NCBI GenBank assembly: GCA_023381235.1
Contig: JAMCTV010000159.1
Coordinates: 1 to 17,506, forward strand
Direction: 5' to 3'
DNA: 17,506 nucleotides
Source of the DNA: Gammaproteobacteria bacterium
Lineage (GTDB): Bacteria > Pseudomonadota > Gammaproteobacteria > SURF-13
The notes under the pieces are model-generated. The model worked only from the letters and a program-made list of their open reading frames with translations. It ran no database searches and was not told where the DNA came from. Of this stretch, positions 1 through 9,848 are shown piece by piece (the first letter of the stretch is position 1; each line of letters starts with the position of its first letter). Made by a program: the position numbers and the translations under genes.

Positions 1-2082
1 TTCCGGTTTTACCGCGTCAATAAATTCTTCCGTAGAGGAGGTCTTGCTGCCGTGGTGGGGTATGACGAGAATATCGGCGCGCAGGTTTGCATCGCGCTCC
101 AGCAGCGCGCGCTCCGCCTCTGCCTCGATGTCGGCGGGCAGTAGCACGCTGCCATAGCGACTGGTGATCTTGAGCACGCAGCTTGCGTTATTACCGCTTA
201 CGTCGGTGGTGGCGGGATTCAGGATTTGAAATTCTACTTCATCCCATTGCCAGGTTTCACCCGCCAGGCAGGATTGTGCATTGGGGAGGCGTTCGGCCAC
301 GCTGCTTAGCACTCGATTGGCCGGAAACGCCTCCAGCAGGGAGGCTGCGCCGCCGATGTGGTCGTTGTCGCCGTGACTGATGACCAGCATGTCGAGGCGG
401 TTCACGCCGCGATGGCGCAGGTAAGGCGCTACCACTGCACTGCCCGTATCGAAACTCGCGCTATAGCGCGCGCCGGTGTCGAATACCAATGTGTGGCGCG
501 CGGTTTGCGCCACGGCGGCGAGGCCCTGATCCACGTCCAGCAAGGTAAACCATACTTCACCCGGCGCGGGGCTGGGCGGGCGCAGCAGAAACAGCGGCAG
601 CAGCCATACCGCGCCCACCCAGCGCGCGGGGAAGCCGCGCGGCGCAAGCAGCCACAGCACGCCGAGGCTGGCCGCCGCCACTGTCCAGGCAAGCGGCGCG
701 TGCTGCACCCATTGTGCGTGCTTGATCTGCGCCAGAAGCTCCAGCGCCTGCCACAGATAGCCCATTATCCAGTCCGCCGCCTGATACAGACCAGACGCGA
801 CCATGTCCGGCAGGGTCAAGGCGCAGAACACGCCCAGCAAGGTCACGGGGATGACCAGCAACTCGATGACCGGAATGGCGAGCATATTCGCCAGTGGTGC
901 AGACAGGGAAGTTTGCTGAAACAGCAACAGCAGAATCGGCAGCAAGCCCAGCGCCACCACCCATTGGATACGCGCCCCCACTCGCCACTTGCTTTCGCGC
1001 AAGCGTCCATGCGCGGCGAACACGATTACGGCGACGGAGAGGAACGACAGCCAGAAGCCGAGCGCCATCACCGCCAGCGGGTCGTACACCAGCACCGCCA
1101 GCAAGGCGGCGGCGAGCAGATGCGAGGGGCGCAGCGGACGGCTAAGCAAGAGTGCTCCCAGCACCACGGCGAGCATGATGAGTGCGCGCTGCGTGGGAAT
1201 GGCGAAGCCCGCCAGCGCGGCATAGCCTGTCGCCGCGAGCAGGGCGGCGATGGCGCCTGCCTTGTGCGCGGGCAGGCGCAATACGGTGTAGCCCGGGAAG
1301 GCCCATAGCCAGCGCGTGAGAAAAAATGCGATGCCCGCGACTAGGCCGACGTTCATGCCGGAGATGGCCATCAAATGCGTAGTGCCGGTCTGGCGCAGTA
1401 CCTCCCATTGCGCGTCGCTGATCGCGCCTTGATCGCCGTTGGCGAATGAAGTAATCATGCCGGTCATGGGCGAGCCCGCCAGCGCCGCGCCTATGCTGTC
1501 GCCTACATATTGCCGCACGCGGCCCACCGGATAGGACCAGGCGCTGGAGGCGAGCAGGCGCGGCGCATACTCCATGCGCACATAGCCGGTGGCGCGGATG
1601 CGTTCGTGAAACAGGTAGGCCTCGTAATCGAAGCCGCCAGGATTCTGAAAGCCGTGCGGACGTTTCAGGCGCACCCGTAACTCCCACTCATCGCCGATGC
1701 GCGGCGCGAAGCCGGGTTCGTACACGGTGAGCCTGAGTTTTGCGGGGAGGGTTACGCTTTGGCCAGTCAGACTGGCCTGCGCCACGTCAAACTCGAACCC
1801 GACGCCGCGTTCCAGCGACTTGGGCAGATCGGCGACATAACCCTGTACCAGCAGGTCTTGCCCCTCCAACCGCTTGGGCAGGCTGTCGTCCAGCACCAGC
1901 CCGGCGCGCAGGCTGATCCAGAACACGCCGGCGAGGAAAAATAGCGGCAACAGCCAAACCCTGCGGCGGTGGGCCAGGGGCAGCAAGGCGAGCGCCGGCA
2001 GCCCCCACCACAAAGAGGGCAGGGCGGGCAACTGCTGCACCAGCAGCACACCGCCCAAAAACGCCAGCGCGTGCAGGCGCAC
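1..2082 (-). CDS. comEC: ComEC/Rec2 DNA-uptake channel, C-terminus cut by window edge
   Basis: ComEC is the inner-membrane channel that takes single-stranded DNA into the cytoplasm during natural transformation. The minus-strand frame is open for 694 codons without a stop and runs off the left edge. It begins with an N-terminal membrane/DUF4131 part (about residues 1-170). The competence domain follows, with the core motif HLMAISGMNVG near residue 237, and then many hydrophobic helices. The C-terminal metallo-beta-lactamase-like domain shows SHGDNDHIGG near residue 569 and PHHGSKTSS near 675. Full-length homologues are about 750-800 residues, so only some tens of residues are missing. The start is placed at GTG (2080-2082) because VRLHALAFLGGVLL matches the usual ComEC N-terminus. 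No in-frame ATG lies upstream before the frame closes, and no clear Shine-Dalgarno sequence is seen. The gene is divergent from the DUF2062 gene, 76 bases away. Confidence 0.93.
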   Translation of the reverse strand, partial: MRLHALAFLGGVLLVQQLPALPSLWWGLPALALLPLAHRRRVWLLPLFFLAGVFWISLRAGLVLDDSLPKRLEGQDLLVQGYVADLPKSLERGVGFEFDVAQASLTGQSVTLPAKLRLTVYEPGFAPRIGDEWELRVRLKRPHGFQNPGGFDYEAYLFHERIRATGYVRMEYAPRLLASSAWSYPVGRVRQYVGDSIGAALAGSPMTGMITSFANGDQGAISDAQWEVLRQTGTTHLMAISGMNVGLVAGIAFFLTRWLWAFPGYTVLRLPAHKAGAIAALLAATGYAALAGFAIPTQRALIMLAVVLGALLLSRPLRPSHLLAAALLAVLVYDPLAVMALGFWLSFLSVAVIVFAAHGRLRESKWRVGARIQWVVALGLLPILLLLFQQTSLSAPLANMLAIPVIELLVIPVTLLGVFCALTLPDMVASGLYQAADWIMGYLWQALELLAQIKHAQWVQHAPLAWTVAAASLGVLWLLAPRGFPARWVGAVWLLPLFLLRPPSPAPGEVWFTLLDVDQGLAAVAQTARHTLVFDTGARYSASFDTGSAVVAPYLRHRGVNRLDMLVISHGDNDHIGGAASLLEAFPANRVLSSVAERLPNAQSCLAGETWQWDEVEFQILNPATTDVSGNNASCVLKITSRYGSVLLPADIEAEAERALLERDANLRADILVIPHHGSKTSSTEEFIDAVKPE

Positions 2083-2158
2083 ATCGGCGCCGGGGGCGAT
2101 TTTGCTTATCCGTTTGTTAATATGCGTTTTGAACCGGTCTTGCTTTAAACTATGTATT

Positions 2159-2677
2159 ATGGCGAAGAAGTTGATAAAACGCTTTATGCCGGATGCGCAT
2201 AAAGTACGCAGTCACAAGCACCTGAAATTTTTTGGCCGCCTGTTGCATGATCCCAATCTCTGGCACCTGAACCGCCGTTCCTCTTCCGGCGCGATGGCCG
2301 TGGGCCTGTTCGTCGCCTTTGTCCCGTTGCCGCTGCATATCCTCACGGCCGCCGCCCTGGCCATATTGCTGCGGGTGAATCTGCCCATCACGCTCACAGT
2401 GATCTGGATCAACAATCCGTTTACCATCGTGCCTATTTTTTATTTTGCCTACAAGCTGGGTGCGTTACTGCTCGGCGTCGAGCCGCAGGCCATGATTTTT
2501 GAACCGACATGGGACTGGTTCACCACCCAGTTGGGCGATGTCTGGCAGCCCCTGTTGCTGGGTTCGCTGCTGCTCTCGGCGGGGAGTGCGGCGGCGGGAT
2601 ATTATGCGGTGTTGGGCTTGTGGCGCTTGAGCGTGGTGAGACAGTGGGAAAGGCGCAAGATGCGCGGCCGGCGTTAG
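2159..2677 (+). CDS. DUF2062 family inner-membrane protein
   Basis: This is a 172-residue protein of the DUF2062 family, whose biochemical role is unknown. The family hallmarks are visible: a basic N-terminus (MAKKLIKRFMPDAH), then HKHLKFFGRLLHDPNLWHLN, a membrane segment GAMAVGLFVAFVPLPLH, and a second hydrophobic segment around INNPFTIVPIFYFAYKLG. A last hydrophobic helix precedes the basic tail ERRKMRGRR. The frame is open further upstream (to 1874), but that part is antisense to comEC and unlike the family, so the ATG at 2159 is chosen. No Shine-Dalgarno sequence precedes it. DUF2062 genes are often found near comEC in proteobacteria, which fits here. The stop codon overlaps the trxB stop on the other strand. 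Confidence 0.88.
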   Translation: MAKKLIKRFMPDAHKVRSHKHLKFFGRLLHDPNLWHLNRRSSSGAMAVGLFVAFVPLPLHILTAAALAILLRVNLPITLTVIWINNPFTIVPIFYFAYKLGALLLGVEPQAMIFEPTWDWFTTQLGDVWQPLLLGSLLLSAGSAAAGYYAVLGLWRLSVVRQWERRKMRGRR

Positions 2678-3630
2678 CTTCCCGCGCTATCCAGGTAACG
2701 CTCCGCGTCCAGCGCCGCCATGCAGCCTGAGCCCGCCGAGGTGATGGCCTGGCGGTACACGTGATCGGCCACATCGCCCGCTGCGAACACGCCGGGGATG
2801 CTGGCGGCGGTGGCGTTGCCTTGCAAGCCGCTGGCGATCTTGATGTAGCCGTTATTCATCTCAAGCTGGCCTTCGAAGATCGCCGTGTTGGGCTGATGGC
2901 CGATGGCGATGAAGATGCCTTGCAGCGCGAAGTCCTTGGCCGCGCCGGTGACGAGATGCTTGACGCGCATGCCGGTCACGCCGCTCGCATCGCCCAGCGC
3001 CTGATCCAGCGTGCTGTCCCACTCGATACTGATTTTGCCCTCACTCACTTTCGCCATCAGTTTATCTATGAGGATTTTTTCCGCCTTGAATTTATCACGC
3101 CGGTGCACCACGGTGACGTGCGCGGCGATGTTGGCCAGATACAGCGCCTCTTCCACCGCGGTGTTGCCGCCGCCGATCACCGCGACCTTTTGTCCTTTAT
3201 AGAAAAATCCGTCGCAGGTCGCGCACGCCGACACGCCACGCCCTTTAAAAGCCTCTTCGGAAGGCAGTCCCAGGTATTTCGCCGAGGCGCCGGTGGCGAT
3301 GATGAGCGCGTCGCAGGTATAGACCCCGCTGTCGCCGGTCAAGCGGAACGGGCGCTGTTTGAGTTCCACCTTGTTGATATGATCGAACACGATCTCGGTG
3401 TGGAAGCGCTCGGCGTGCTTACGCATACGCTCCATGAGACCCGGCCCTTGCAGCCCCTCCACGTCGCCCGGCCAGTTGTCCACCTCGGTGGTGGTCATGA
3501 GTTGACCGCCCTGCTCCAGGCCGGTAATGAGCACCGGCTTCAGGTTGGCGCGCGCGGCGTACACCGCGGCGGTATAGCCCGCCGGGCCGGAACCGAGTAT
3601 CAACAAGCGTGCGTGTTTCGTGGGGAGCAT
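2674..3630 (-). CDS. trxB: Thioredoxin reductase (NADPH)
   Basis: TrxB is a cytosolic FAD enzyme that passes electrons from NADPH to thioredoxin and so maintains the reduced thiol pool. The 318-residue protein matches the usual length (E. coli about 321). The FAD-binding motif GSGPAG lies at residues 13-18. The redox-active pair CATC lies at 136-139, and the NADPH motif GGGNTAVE at 153-160 is followed by HRRDKFKA. The FAD motif GVFAAGDVAD lies near the C-terminus. The frame opens 10 codons earlier (ATG at 3660), but MLPTKHARLLILGSG aligns with the normal TrxB N-terminus, so 3630 is preferred. The ribosome site is weak at both. It converges tail-to-tail with the DUF2062 gene. Confidence 0.96.
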   Translation of the reverse strand: MLPTKHARLLILGSGPAGYTAAVYAARANLKPVLITGLEQGGQLMTTTEVDNWPGDVEGLQGPGLMERMRKHAERFHTEIVFDHINKVELKQRPFRLTGDSGVYTCDALIIATGASAKYLGLPSEEAFKGRGVSACATCDGFFYKGQKVAVIGGGNTAVEEALYLANIAAHVTVVHRRDKFKAEKILIDKLMAKVSEGKISIEWDSTLDQALGDASGVTGMRVKHLVTGAAKDFALQGIFIAIGHQPNTAIFEGQLEMNNGYIKIASGLQGNATAASIPGVFAAGDVADHVYRQAITSAGSGCMAALDAERYLDSAGS

Positions 3631-3707
3631 GGGGTATCTTAATGAAGGGCAACACATCATAAACGGGAGAGGGCGGATTTAAAAGGGCACAATCTCTCCA
3701 AAGCCCT

Positions 3708-3736
3708 TTCCAAGGATGGGGATTAAGACATAGAAT
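3708..3736 (+). promoter_or_regulatory. Possible sigma70 promoter of the amino acid permease gene
   Basis: TTCCAA (3708-3713) and TAGAAT (3731-3736) are separated by 17 bases. The -10 matches consensus at 5 of 6 positions and the -35 at only 3 of 6. It lies about 30 bases before the permease start and is read by eye only. Confidence 0.3.
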
Positions 3737-3767
3737 CGCAAGAGCATGATAACAATGGGGGATCGCC

Positions 3768-5177
3768 ATGCAGTTATTCCGCACCAAGCCCAGTTCGCCG
3801 GACGATTATTGTAACAGCGGATTAAAGCGCGAATTGAGCGCGTTTGATCTGACCTTGCTCGGTATCGGCGCCATCATCGGCACCGGTATCTTCGTGCTGA
3901 CGGGCATCGCCGCCGCCACGCTCTCCGGCCCCGCCGTGGTGCTGTCCTTCGTGGTGTCGGGGCTGGCCTGCGCCTTTGCCGCACTCGCCTATGCGGAGTT
4001 GGCGGCGAGCCTGGGCGGTTGCGGCAGCGCCTATGGCTACAGCTACGCCGCGCTCGGTGAACTGCTCGCCTGGATGGTAGGCTGGATACTGATACTGGAA
4101 TACGGTGTCGCCACCGCCGCCGTCGCCAACGGCTGGTCGGGCTATTTCAACAATGCGCTGACCGCCATCGGCCTGCCCTTGCCCTACGCTCTGACTCATG
4201 CGCCTACCCAAGACGGCATCATCAATCTGCCGGCGGCGGGGATCGTGATCGCGCTGGCTGTTTTGCTGATTGTCGGCGTCAGGCAAAGTTCCCGCTTCAA
4301 TGCCGCGCTGGTGTTCATCAAGCTGCTCACCATTGCCGTGTTCATCGGCGTAGCGGTATTTCATGTCAATCCTGAGTTGTGGTATCCATTCATGCCCTTC
4401 GGCTGGAGCGGCATTGGTCCGGAAGGCAAGCCCATCGGCGTGCTGGCGGGCGCAGCGATTGTGTTCTTTGCCTACATCGGTTTCGACGCCGTCTCCACCG
4501 CGGCGGAAGAAACCAAAAATCCGCAGCGCGACGTGCCCATCGGCATCCTCGCCTCGCTCGTGATATGCACCGTGATTTACATCGTGGTGTCGGGCCTGCT
4601 CACCGGCATCGTGTCTTACAAGGAACTGAACGTTTCTTCGCCTGTGGCGCACGCCCTGCAACTGCTCGGCATCAATTGGGCCTCTGGCCTGGTGGCGACC
4701 GGCGTCATTGCGGGCCTGACCACCGTGATGCTGGTGCTGTATTACGGCCTCACGCGCATCTTCTTCGCCATGTCGCGCGACGGATTGCTGCCGCCGTTTT
4801 TCGGTGAAGTGCACAGCAAGAGGCAAACGCCGGTGCGCGTGATAGTCCTGTGCGGACTACTCATCGCCGCCATCGCAGGCTTTGTACCGCTCGGCGACCT
4901 GGCCGAACTGACCAACATCGGCACCTTGGCCGCGTTTGTGTTCGTGTGCATCGGCGTAATCGTACTGCGCGCACGCCAGCCGGAATTACGCCGCCCGTTC
5001 AGATGCGCCTGGCATCCGGTGATCCCGGTGCTGGGCGTGCTCTCCTGCGGACTGCTCATGGCCAACCTGCCGCTCATCACCTGGCAGCGCTTCGGCGTGT
5101 GGCTGCTGATCGGCCTCGCGGTTTATTTCGTCTACTCCATGCACAACAGCCGCTTGGCGAAGAACACCGCTCCCTAA
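3768..5177 (+). CDS. APC superfamily amino acid permease (cationic amino acid transporter type)
   Basis: This is a 469-residue polytopic inner-membrane transporter of the amino acid-polyamine-organocation superfamily. The first helix carries the glycine-rich substrate-binding motif GIGAIIGTGIF (about residues 32-42). Roughly twelve hydrophobic segments follow. The loop after helix 6 has FFAYIGFDAVSTAAEETKNP, typical of the YfnA/CAT-like subgroup, and a later loop has MSRDGLLPPFFGEVH. A good Shine-Dalgarno sequence (GGGGGAT) precedes the ATG. Family membership is firm; the substrate cannot be read from sequence, and cationic or branched-chain amino acids are both plausible. It stands alone: trxB diverges upstream and the broken hicA lies downstream. 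Confidence 0.9.
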   Translation: MQLFRTKPSSPDDYCNSGLKRELSAFDLTLLGIGAIIGTGIFVLTGIAAATLSGPAVVLSFVVSGLACAFAALAYAELAASLGGCGSAYGYSYAALGELLAWMVGWILILEYGVATAAVANGWSGYFNNALTAIGLPLPYALTHAPTQDGIINLPAAGIVIALAVLLIVGVRQSSRFNAALVFIKLLTIAVFIGVAVFHVNPELWYPFMPFGWSGIGPEGKPIGVLAGAAIVFFAYIGFDAVSTAAEETKNPQRDVPIGILASLVICTVIYIVVSGLLTGIVSYKELNVSSPVAHALQLLGINWASGLVATGVIAGLTTVMLVLYYGLTRIFFAMSRDGLLPPFFGEVHSKRQTPVRVIVLCGLLIAAIAGFVPLGDLAELTNIGTLAAFVFVCIGVIVLRARQPELRRPFRCAWHPVIPVLGVLSCGLLMANLPLITWQRFGVWLLIGLAVYFVYSMHNSRLAKNTAP

Positions 5178-5195
5178 AGTCACGGCCGCTTTGTT

Positions 5196-5449
5196 ATGTC
5201 GAAATACGAGAAGCTTCTAGAGCAGGTGCTGCTTGGGAGTTCGGATGCAAATATCTCGTTTGAGGAGCTGCGCCAACTTTTACTGTGATTGGGATTTGAG
5301 GAGCGTATTCGATGGAGCCACCACATATACCGGAAACCGGTGTAGGAGAACGAGTCAATTTGCAGCGCGCTGGAAACAAAGCCAAAATATACCAGGTGCG
5401 GCAGGTGCGTAGTATAATCCTGGCCCATAAGTTGGGAGACAAGACTTGA
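5196..5449 (+). pseudogene. hicA: Decayed HicA toxin gene (nonsense codon plus frameshift)
   Basis: HicA is a small RNase of the dsRBD fold that cleaves mRNA when not held by HicB. From ATG 5196 the frame reads MSKYEKLLEQVL, then FEELRQLLL and a TGA at 5286-5288. It continues as LGFEERIRWSHHIYRKP with the catalytic-type histidine region at codons 42-43. After about 5339 the homology moves to another frame (GVGERVNLQRAGNKAKIYQ, then VRQVRSIILAHKLGDKT) and stops at TGA 5447-5449. Adding one G in the CCGG at 5337-5340 would restore the frame, and TGA is one transition away from CGA (Arg). The restored product would be about 84 residues, the normal length. The final TGA shares one base with the hicB ATG, the usual coupled arrangement. 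Active toxin is not expected. Confidence 0.85.
5413..5418 (+). promoter_or_regulatory. Perfect TATAAT inside the hicA remnant, possible -10 for hicB
   Basis: TATAAT lies 30 bases before the hicB ATG, and a GGGAG ribosome site lies between them. No good -35 is found 16-18 bases upstream. It also encodes conserved HicA residues (SII), so it may be chance. Confidence 0.2.
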
Positions 5450-5661
5450 TGTGCAAATATGAAATTATTCTATACTGGAGTAATGAAGATCAGGTCTTCA
5501 TTGCTGAAGTGCCTGAATTGGCAGGATGCATGGCGCATGGGGATACTCAAGAGTCCGTGCTAAAGAATGCGCACGAGGCCATTCAACTATGGCTTGATAC
5601 CGCGCGCGAGTTCGGTGATCCAATACCCGTTCCGAAGGGGCAGCGCTTGATGTTTGCGTAA
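5449..5661 (+). CDS. hicB: HicB-family antitoxin (orphaned)
   Basis: This is a 70-residue protein of the HicB/UPF0150 family, the partner that binds and neutralises HicA. It shows the family core YEIILYWSNEDQVFIAEVPE, then LAGCMAHGDTQESVLKNAHEAI, forming the single partial RNase H-like fold. No C-terminal DNA-binding domain (helix-turn-helix or ribbon-helix-helix) is present. The ATG at 5449 is preferred over the adjoining TTG at 5446. It overlaps the hicA remnant stop by one base and follows a GGGAG site. The frame is intact although its toxin gene is broken, so it is an orphan antitoxin or a gene at an earlier stage of decay. It converges on pgi with 16 bases between the stops. Confidence 0.87.
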   Translation: MCKYEIILYWSNEDQVFIAEVPELAGCMAHGDTQESVLKNAHEAIQLWLDTAREFGDPIPVPKGQRLMFA

Positions 5662-5677
5662 TGCGCCATCCCTCGTA

Positions 5678-7363
<1,686 letters not shown>

Positions 7364-8833
7364 CCTCGATGCTCAATTCATTGCGCCAGCATTGATATTC
7401 GCGCTCGAACAGACGGTTGGCCTCGGTGGGTCCCCAGCTTCCGGCGGGATAGGTGTGAATGAAGTCGCGTTCCATAGCCCAGGTCTTTAAAATCGGATCC
7501 ACCACGCGCCACGCCCAGCGCACTTCATCATAGCGCAGAAACAGGGAGTGGTCGCCTTCAATTACGTCGAGCAGCAACGCCTCGTAGGCATCGAGCTGGG
7601 CTTCGAATTCCTGCCGGTAGCTGGCATCCAGACTCACGGTGCGCGCATGCATCTTGAGTCCCGGCAGTTTGGTCTGGATTTCCACGCGCAGGCACTCTTC
7701 AGGCTGGATGCCGAGCAGTATCCAGTTGGGGCGTATTTGCTCCGTTACCGTTTCACGGAACAGGAGTTGCGGCGCGTGCTTGAAGCGGATCGCAATATAA
7801 GAAGTGCCCTTGGCGAGGCGCTTGCCGGTGCGCACGTAAAACGGCACGTTGCGCCAGCGCCAGTTGTCTATGTACAGCTTGAGCGCCGCATAGGATTCCG
7901 TGCTGCTGTTGGGCGCGACGCCTTTTTCTTCCAGGTAGCCGGCCACCTTCTGGCCCTCCACCGCGCCGCGCCCGTATTGGGCGCGAAAGGCGTGCGCGTG
8001 TACCGCGCTCTGCGGGATGGGGCGGATGGATTTCAGCACCTTGACCTTTTCATCGCGCAGCGACTCCGCATCCATGCTGGGCGGCGGCTCCATGGCCACC
8101 AGGGTGAGCATTTGCAGCAGATGGCTTTGCAGCATGTCGCGCAGCGCACCCGCGCCGTCGTAGTATTCCGCCCGCCCGCCGATGCCCTGCGTTTCGGAGT
8201 GGGTGATCTGCACGTGATCTATGTAATTGCGATTCCACAGTGGCTCCAGCATGATGTTGGCGAAGCGGAATACCAGCACGTTTTGCACCGTGCCTTTGCC
8301 GAGGTAATGGTCTATGCGATAGATTTGCTGTTCGGAGAAATGCCGGTGCAGGCGCTCCTCCAGCGTTTGCGCGCTCTCCAGGTCGTAGCCGAAGGGCTTT
8401 TCCACCACCAGCCGCCGCCAGCCGCCGTCTTCTTCGTGCAAACCGGCGGAGGCCAGGTGCTGGCTCACCGTGCCGTATTCGGCCGGGTGGATCGCCATGT
8501 AGAACACCTTGTTGTCCGGGAAATGTGAGTCGTCTAATGTTTGCTTGAGGCGCTGATAGGCCGCGGCATCGGCGAGATCGCCGTGGAAAAAGCGCAAACG
8601 GTTACGGAAGCTGGTGAGGATGTCCTGACCCAGTTCGCCGCGCACGCGGGTCTTTAACAGCTCGCTTACCTCGCTGCGCCACTGCTCATCGTTCCACTCG
8701 CGCCGGCCAAAACCCAGTATCACCAGACCGGGCGGCAAACGGCGCGCCTGTTCCAGGTGATACAACGCGGGCAGTAATTTATTCTGCGACAGATTCCCCG
8801 TCGCGCCGAAGATGACGAAGGTGCAGGACTCGA

Positions 8834-9769
8834 TCACGATTGCTTGTCCTTTGTGCGCGAGGCATGACCGCCGAAGGCATTACGCATCAAGGATAACAGG
8901 CGATGGCCGTAACCGCTGTCGCGGCTGGCGAAGCGCATTTGCAGGGCCAGCGTCATGACGGGCGCGGCGATGCCCTGGTCCACGGCCTCAATCGCGGTCC
9001 AGCGGCCTTCGCCGGAGTCTTCCACCTGGGCCGAGAATTTTTCCAGAAATTGATCGGTGTTCAGCGCACCCTTGCTGTTCAGCGCCTCGGCGGTGAGATC
9101 GAGCAGCCAACTGCGCACCACGGAGCTGTGCCGCCACAACTCGGTGATCTGCGCCAGGTCGAGCGCGAATTCCTTCTTGCCGCGCAGCAGGCTCAAGCCC
9201 TCGGCGAACGCCTGCATCATGCCGTACTCGATTCCGTTATGAATCATCTTGGTGAAATGCCCCGCGCCGACGGGGCCGACGTGCGCCCAGCCGCGGTCCG
9301 GCGCGGGGGCGAGCACCTTGAGTACCGGCTCCAGGGTGCGCGCGGTGTCTTGGCTGCCGCCCACCATCAAACAATAGCCGTTCTGCAAACCCCACATGCC
9401 GCCGGAGGTGCCCGCGTCCATGAAACCGATGCCGTGCGTGGCGAGCAGCTTGCCGCGCTGTTCGCTGTCGTGATAATTGGAGTTGCCGCCGTCCACCACG
9501 ATGTCGTTTTTGGCCAGCAGCGGGATTAAATCATTTATCGCCTGCCCGGTGGGTGCGCCGCTCGGCAGCATGAGCCACACGATGCGCTGCGGTTTGAGCT
9601 TGCTCACCGCATTGGCCAGCGAATCCGCCGCGACCAGGCCTTCTTCCTTGGCGAGTTGCTGTACGATATCGGGCGAGCGGTTATAGCCCACCACCTCGAT
9701 GCCGCCGCGGCGCAAGCGGCGCGCCATGTTGGCGCCCATCTTGCCCAGCCCTATTAGCGCTAATCTCAT
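8834..9769 (-). CDS. gnd: 6-phosphogluconate dehydrogenase, decarboxylating, short form
   Basis: This enzyme converts 6-phosphogluconate to ribulose 5-phosphate and CO2. At 311 residues it is the short form (YqeC/GntZ type), which lacks much of the long C-terminal helical domain of the roughly 470-residue enzyme. The Rossmann motif GLGKMGANMARRL lies at residues 7-19. VDGGNSNYHD, the signature DAGTSGGMWGLQNGYCLMVGG region and the catalytic K/N segment HFTKMIHNGIEYGMMQA follow. The residues after the second strand are N30-R31-S32, which resemble the NADP-type Asn-Arg-Thr. Its ATG follows AAGGT with about 9 bases of spacing. It is the first gene of the gnd-zwf-pgi operon and is divergent from glgA. 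Confidence 0.93.
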   Translation of the reverse strand: MRLALIGLGKMGANMARRLRRGGIEVVGYNRSPDIVQQLAKEEGLVAADSLANAVSKLKPQRIVWLMLPSGAPTGQAINDLIPLLAKNDIVVDGGNSNYHDSEQRGKLLATHGIGFMDAGTSGGMWGLQNGYCLMVGGSQDTARTLEPVLKVLAPAPDRGWAHVGPVGAGHFTKMIHNGIEYGMMQAFAEGLSLLRGKKEFALDLAQITELWRHSSVVRSWLLDLTAEALNSKGALNTDQFLEKFSAQVEDSGEGRWTAIEAVDQGIAAPVMTLALQMRFASRDSGYGHRLLSLMRNAFGGHASRTKDKQS

Positions 9770-9790
9770 ATAAAATTACCTTTTTATGGT

Positions 9791-9814
9791 TACGCAGCCG
9801 AACCCCACTGCGTA
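9791..9814. promoter_or_regulatory. Inverted repeat between divergent gnd and glgA
   Basis: TACGCAG (9791-9797) and CTGCGTA (9808-9814) form a perfect 7-base dyad with a 10-base spacer. It lies in the 79-base gap between two divergent sugar-metabolism genes. It could be an operator or an RNA hairpin in the glgA leader; no known regulator motif is recognised. Confidence 0.3.
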
Positions 9815-9848
9815 TCTTGGAACAAAAAAATACACAAGGAAAGCATTT

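Noticed and set aside
358..1308. A 316-codon open frame on the plus strand, opposite comEC
   Set aside because: It is rich in Gln, Arg and His, resembles no family and lies wholly antisense to a clear comEC frame. High-GC codon bias explains its openness.
3822..4826. A 334-codon minus-strand frame opposite the permease
   Set aside because: It is low-complexity His/Gln/Gly/Arg sequence antisense to a membrane protein with well-kept family motifs.
5286..5345. Recoding of hicA (TGA read-through or programmed frameshift) giving active toxin
   Set aside because: Two separate lesions would have to be bypassed, and no slippery heptamer or selenocysteine context is evident; plain decay is simpler.
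7548..8528. A 326-codon plus-strand frame opposite zwf; similar ones at 2761-3642 and 11363-12508
   Set aside because: These are shadows of trxB, zwf and ppc in the antisense frame, with no recognisable domain or ribosome site.
9786..9848. Longer GlgA start at 9786
   Set aside because: The extra 21 residues are unlike the family, whereas the ATG at 9849 has AAGGAAA upstream and the standard N-terminus.
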